64,000 bases of DNA, from positions 17,110,325 to 17,174,324 of the forward strand of contig CM055113.1 in the NCBI GenBank assembly GCA_029204225.1. Direction: 5' to 3'. The notes beneath the pieces were generated by a model that searched no databases, was not told the origin of the DNA, and worked only from the letters and a program-made list of their open reading frames with translations. A program made the position numbers and the translations under genes. Positions 58,829 through 64,000 of the stretch are shown one piece after another (the first letter of the stretch is position 1; each line of letters begins with the position of its first letter). The DNA is from Diphasiastrum complanatum (taxonomy: Eukaryota > Streptophyta > Lycopodiopsida > Lycopodiales > Lycopodiaceae).

Positions 58829-60391
58829 ATGGATCAAACCAATGAAAACCCAACATTTGATCTATCAAATCCATCCAATGTGGAACAAGCTCTTGAACTT
58901 TTATACCAACAAATTCAAGCCACTAATAAGCAACTTCTTGAAACTAATCAAAGAAACCAAGACTTAGAGTCTAGGTTAGCCAATTAGAAGAAGCATGTAG
59001 TTCCACCTCCTGTAAAAGTGTTTAAGGGGGAGAAGAAGGATAGGAACTTACAAGTGGTAAGTTCTTGGCTGAATGTTTGGAACAAATACTTTGCCATGAA
59101 CCAATTCCCCGAATCTGAGAAGTTATCCACTATCACCATGTTCCTTGAAGGAAGAGCCTTAGTTTGGTGGGATGACTTAGTTGCAAAGGGCAATCAACCT
59201 TGTACATGGGATGATTTTTGCAAGATTTTTAGGGATTATTTTCTACCACTTTTAGATGACTATGAACACTTCCAAAAGTTGAGTCATCTAACCATGAATA
59301 AAGGTTTGGAACAGTTTATTCAAGATTTTCATGAGTACCTGAATCCACTTTATAGTGATATTCCACCTAAGGTACAAATGTTAATGTTTATTGATGGGTT
59401 ACCAAAAGATTATCAAGTGGATGTTCATAGGAACCATCCAAAAACCCTAGAAGATGCTATTAGGGCTGCAAAATACTTTGATGACACACCTAAGCCACCT
59501 AGGGGTCAACAACCTAATGAGCAGAAAAAAGGTTTTCAATTTAAGAGAAAGGATAGGGAAGTTGTTAATGAAACACATCCCAATTCCAACAATCCTAAGA
59601 AAACCAAGAAAAACTTTAAAAACCATCATGGTGGCAATGATAAAGCTGAAGCTCGTAAGAAGAACCTGTGCTTCAAGTGCAATGGTGAGGGTCACCTTGC
59701 ACGTGATTGCGTCAAAAAACAAGCTTCAACCTCAGGTAATCTATCTCGAAGTAATGAGATGGATGTTTGTTTCCTTAGTTCTTTAGTTTTTGGTCCTAAT
59801 GACCTTATTTGCATTAAAGGTAAAGTTAATGATCAAGTTGTTAATGTTCTTTTTGACACGGGATCCACTCATAACTTTATTAATGTAAATTTGGTGCAGA
59901 CGCTAAACCTTCCTACCAGAAAAAGTGAGAAAAAATACCGTGTGACAATGGCATCGAGAAGTAATTCCGATTTGATGGATTTTATTGTTCCTGATGTAGA
60001 ATTGCACATTCAGGATTATTCTGAAAACCTAGAATTCCATGTTGTTCAATTAACTAATGTAGATATTGTTCTTGGGCAACAATGGCATTTTGATAAGAAC
60101 AAATCATTGAGAATTGATTTTGTTGAGAAATCTTTATCTTTTATGCATGAGAATTCTTTAATTAAGATCAAGGCTAGTCTAAGTGTTGACACTAAAAATG
60201 TTAAACCTTATTCTAAACATGAGCTTAATTCTATTATGAACAATTCTGATTTTAAAGTTTATTTATGTTTTCATAATGATATCATTTGCTGCAATGATGA
60301 AGAACTTAACATAAATGCCATGAATATACCCACTGAGAACACTATAGAATTTGAAGCCTATATAGGCAAGAATTCAATGATATTATTTTAG
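58829..60391 (+). pseudogene. G2 gag and protease
   Basis: ATG at 58829 (MDQTNENPTFDLSNPSN). A TAG at codon 53 sits where G1 has CAG. The remaining 457 codons are open: capsid (LNVWNKYFAMNQF, ALVWWDDLVAKG, FCKIFRDYFLPL), zinc knuckle CFKCNGEGHLARDC and aspartic protease VLFDTGSTHNFIN, then VDIVLGQQWHF. Near 60365 the reading shifts by one base into the pol frame ([14 protein letters not shown]). Confidence 0.92.
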
Positions 60392-63228
60392 ACCTTCCTA
60401 TAGGTTTACCACCAGAAAGGACAGTTACTAATAAAATTGACCTAATACCTGGAGCAATTCCAATTGCACAGCGTCCTTATAGGATGAGTGCATCGGAAGA
60501 GGATGAGGTAAATAGGCAATTACATGATTACCTGAAAAAGAGGTGGGTACAACGTAGTAAGTCTCCTTGGGCATCACCAGTGGTTTTGGTGGCCAAAAAG
60601 GATGGGACTATAAGGTTTTGCGTCGACTATAAGAAATTGAACAAGGTAACCGTTAAGAATAGATATCACTGCCGCGGATGGATGATCTAATAGACTATCT
60701 TGGTGGTGCTGGGTACTTTACCAAGATAGATTTAAGATCGGACTACCATCAGATATGCATTAAGACAGAAGATATACCAAAAACTGGGTTTCAAACTCGC
60801 TTTGGTCACTACAAATTTTTGGTGTTGCCTTTTGGTTTGACCAATGCACCGACAACTTTCCAACAAATGATGAACGATTTGTTCAGGCCATATTTGGGAA
60901 GATTTGTAGTGGTATTCTTAGATAATATCCTAGTGTTCAATAAGACTTTGGCGGAACATAAAGAGCATCTTAGGATTGTCTTGGACATTCTAAGAAGGGA
61001 AAAGCTCTTTGCCAAGGAGTCTAAGTGTGACTTTTTTGCTAAGGAATTGTCCTACTTGGGGCATAAGATTTCCGAACGGGGGGTGGAGATTGAGGTTGAT
61101 CGTATCCAGAGGGTTATTGATTGGCCTATTCTCACCACAGTTCGGAAAATCAAGTCTTTCTTGGGGTTTGTGAGATTTTTCCGTTGACATATTTCCCAAT
61201 TTTCTCGATTGGCATTTTCCCTTACCCAGGCCTTGAAAGGCTATAAGAAGCTAAGCCGGAGGGCTAAGAGTCCACTAGTGGTGTGGACGGAGGATATGAG
61301 TAATTGTTTTGAGTTGCTTAAGAAAAGTGTCACTTCAGCACCAATACTAATCATTGGCGATCCTAATAAGAATTTTCTGGTTAGGAATGATGCCAGTGAT
61401 TATGGTATTGGAGCTGCTTTGATGTAGGATGGACATCCTGTGGCTTATGAAAGCAAGAAACTCAATGTTGTTCAGTCTAGGTATTGTACCTATGAGAAGG
61501 AACTATTTGCAATTGTTCACTTGAAAAATTTGGCGACATTATTTGTATGGAGCCAGATTTGAAGTTTTGACGGACCATCAAACTCTTCGATATTTCTGTG
61601 ATGCTACAGATTTAAAGGGGAGGCAAGCTAGATGGGCTAAGCTGATGCAAATCTTTGACTTTTCTATACGTTATTGTAAAGGAAGTCAAAATACTCTAGT
61701 GGATGCTTTGAGTCGGTTACTGGTTATTAATCAGTTATGCTTTACTATTATAGAGTTGTTTCAGTCTCTTCAAGGACTATATGAGTCCGATCCTTTTTTT
61801 CGAAAGTATTGGAAACAAGTACTTTCAGGGGTTGATTCAGGTTTGCAAGATTCCTTGAATCAGGAAAAGACTGAAACAGATTTCCTAATTCGAAACAAGA
61901 TTTTGTTTCATAAAGGAAAGGTGTGTTACCGGAGAATGACATTGTAAGGGCCCAAATCTTGCATGAGTGTCATGATAGTCCATGCGCAGGTTATCCGGGT
62001 ATACAAAGAACACTTGACTTAGTTCGAAGGCAATCTTGGTGGCCTAAGATGAAAAGTCAGGTAGAGGCCTATGTACTTAAATGTACTAAGTGTCAGTTAA
62101 ATAAAGCCGAGAGGCTAAAAGCTAGTGGCCTATTACATCCTTTAGATATTCCTACCGGAAGTGGGAAAGTATATCTATGGATTTTGTGGTCAGGCTTCCA
62201 CATACAGGGAAGGGCCACAATTCGGTTTGGGTCATTGTTGACAGACTTACAAAGTTTGCTCAGTTTATCCCAACGAAAACTACTGTTAAAGCTTCAAAAC
62301 TAGCTCAACTATTTGTTGAGAAGCTTTTTTGACTGCACGGGCTGCCTTGCGATATTGTCAGTGACCATGACCCAAAATTCACTAGGAATTTTTGGCAAGC
62401 AGTATTTGAAAAGTTGGAAACAACTTTAAGTTTGAGTTCTATAGATCATCCAAAATCAGACGGTCAAACGGAAAGGACCAATCAGACGATGGAGGATATG
62501 CTTCGAGCATATGTGGGCCATCGACAGTCTGATTGGAAACAATACCTTCCACTGGTGGAATTTGCATATAACAGTGCAAAACATTCAGCGATCGGATTCA
62601 GCGCTTTCATGCTTATGTATGGTTTTCAACCTCGACCACCAATTAGTGTTGGCATGAAAAACCTACGGGTGCAAGCCGCAGTTGATTACCTTGTGGATAT
62701 GCAATAAATGTTACAGCTGGCTAAAGATAGCATAAGAAGTGCCCAGGATAGGGCAAGGCACTATGCTGATCTATCTCGGAAGCACAAGGTATTTATGGTC
62801 AACGACTGGGTGTTTTTGAGAGTCCCTAGTCACTCTAGGGGCTTGAAAACTATTAAGTGTGCAAAGTTGGTGCCTAGGTATTGCGGTCCTTTTAAGGTTA
62901 TCCAAGTGATAAATAAGGTCGCATACAAACTAGACCTTCAAACTAACATTGGAATTCATCTTGTTTTCCACGTTAGTAAGTTGAAACCCTCGTTGGGGGT
63001 TGGAGAGACCCTGGTCCCTGTGGAAGATCTAGTGGAACTTCTTCATGATGTGTCCGTGAGTGGACCACCTGAACCCGAGGCGATTGTTAATAGCCGACAG
63101 AGAACTCTACGGAGTAGAGTGCTTCGAGAATTTTTAGTCAGGTGGAGGGGCAAATCATAAGAGGAGGATACTTGGGAAAAGGAGGTGATCTCTAGAAGAA
63201 TTTTCCAAATTTTTTCCTACAAGGAAAA
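60366..63228 (+). pseudogene. G2 pol: RT, RNase H, integrase, chromodomain
   Basis: [57 protein letters not shown], then VVVFLDNILVF, where the catalytic second Asp of x-L-D-D is Asn. RNase H: LVRNDASDYGIGAALM and RYCKGSQNTLVDALSRL. Integrase: HECHDSPCAGYPGIQ (the zinc His of HPG lost by a small deletion), CTKCQLNKAERLKASG, SDHDPKFTRNFW, KSDGQTERTNQT. C-terminus: chromodomain EAIVNSRQRTLRSRVL, EFLVRWRGKS, stop, EEDTWEKE. At least five stops and four frameshifts (near 60670, 61530, 61940, 62160). The integrase-then-chromodomain order identifies a chromovirus. Confidence 0.93.
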
Positions 63229-63238
63229 ATTTAAGTTT

Positions 63239-63250
63239 AGAGGGAAGGAA
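63239..63250 (+). other. Polypurine tract of G2
   Basis: AGAGGGAAGGAA directly before the right LTR. Confidence 0.85.
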
Positions 63251-63780
63251 TGATACATACCTATGTAACTAGCAGTACTTCAGACCCTAATAGTCATTTA
63301 GTGCTGGGGGCTAAATGGCAAGGTACCCTTAGGATTAAAGGTATGTGCCCTTGGATAAGGACGGGCGAGTGACTATACCCTAGTTGGAGGTATGGAGTCA
63401 TGTGACCCTTGGATAAGGGGTACTCTTAGTATTAAGGGTAGATGCCTTAGATTAAGGTACTAGTGTCCTTGGTAAACGACAGGTAGGTGTCTATGCCCTG
63501 GATGGAGGTATGGAACCTAGAGAGGTGTTAGAAAGTCATTGGATGACTATTTCTCTAAACCTTGGGCCTCAACCTTGAATCATATCACTTTGTTGGTCTT
63601 GGACCAAAGTATACTTGCACAACTTGGGCAATGGGACCTGGTAGGAGGGCGCCCTTCTAAAGTGTCCATTGAGTTCCCAACTCCCACAAGAAAGGCATTC
63701 AAAGAGTCATAGGTTATGGAAGGAGTCTCTTGACATTCCATAAGCCTATGGAGGCTCTTGGAGATTCTTTAACTCCCCTA

Positions 63781-63848
<68 letters not shown>

Positions 63849-64000
63849 GGGTGAGCATGGAACTCCATAGTGCATTGGAGGGGTCCATGTGCCATCTATA
63901 TAAGGGTAGTAGGGTGTCCATTGGGGGGGGAAGATCTCTCTTGTTTGCTTGGCTTATGCTCTAGTGTTGTTACTAGTGTGTAGAGTGCTTTCTTGTGGTA
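63251..64000 (+). repeat. 3' LTR of G2 (continues past window)
   Basis: Matches 56727 onward with scattered substitutions. The main difference is a 63-base CT tract at 63783-63845 where the left LTR has only TTTTCTCTCTCTG. About 300 bases and the duplication lie beyond the edge. Confidence 0.9.
63783..63845 (+). repeat. (CT)n microsatellite in right G2 LTR
   Basis: Uninterrupted CT, about 63 bases; absent in length from the left LTR (57258-57274). Confidence 0.97.

Overview
The window is AT-rich land-plant nuclear DNA made almost entirely of LTR retrotransposons. The plant assignment rests on Ty1/copia elements of plant type, a Ty3/gypsy chromovirus with a C-terminal chromodomain, initiator-methionine-tRNA primer sites in nearly every element, GT-AG introns and a histone H3 fragment of the plant centromeric type. 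I cannot name the lineage; the load of nested elements suggests a large genome. No tRNA, rRNA or clearly functional host gene was seen.

Layout. 0-2.1 kb: reverse-strand copia remnant. 2.1-8.2 kb: mostly empty AT-rich DNA with a decayed CACTA-type (DUF4216-like) fragment near 5.3-5.9 kb. 8.2-9.0 kb: an LTR and leader. 9.1-11.9 kb (reverse strand): a decayed multi-exon gene with a DNA N6/N4-methyltransferase-like core. 12.0-13.95 kb: a solo LTR and a copia integrase fragment. 14.0-45.0 kb: a Russian-doll stack. Gypsy G1 holds copia A, A holds copia B, B holds the non-autonomous element H and the intact copia E, and H holds copia D. Further right, G1 also holds copia I, whose LTR holds the copia derivative C. 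Target-site duplications are perfect for D (CAGAC), H (GTTAT) and E (CAAAT), and 4 of 5 for C. 45.0-55.1 kb: decayed intron-bearing genes of unknown function, two of them copies of each other, one split by copia derivative F. 56.4-56.7 kb: a CENH3-like histone fragment cut by chromovirus G2, which fills the rest of the window and runs past the right edge.

Relative ages follow from the nesting. G1 is oldest, then A, B, H and D. E is youngest: its two 653-bp LTRs look identical by eye and its 1316-codon gag-pol frame is open, so it is the only element here that looks able to move. C and F share LTR ends and polypurine tract with E, so E-type enzymes could mobilise them.

The most unusual items are: (1) a coding module of no family I recognise that replaces the polymerase region in both C and F; (2) the methyltransferase-like multi-exon relic; (3) the CENH3-like fragment at a chromovirus insertion point; and (4) two H LTRs carrying different perfect palindromes at the same site.
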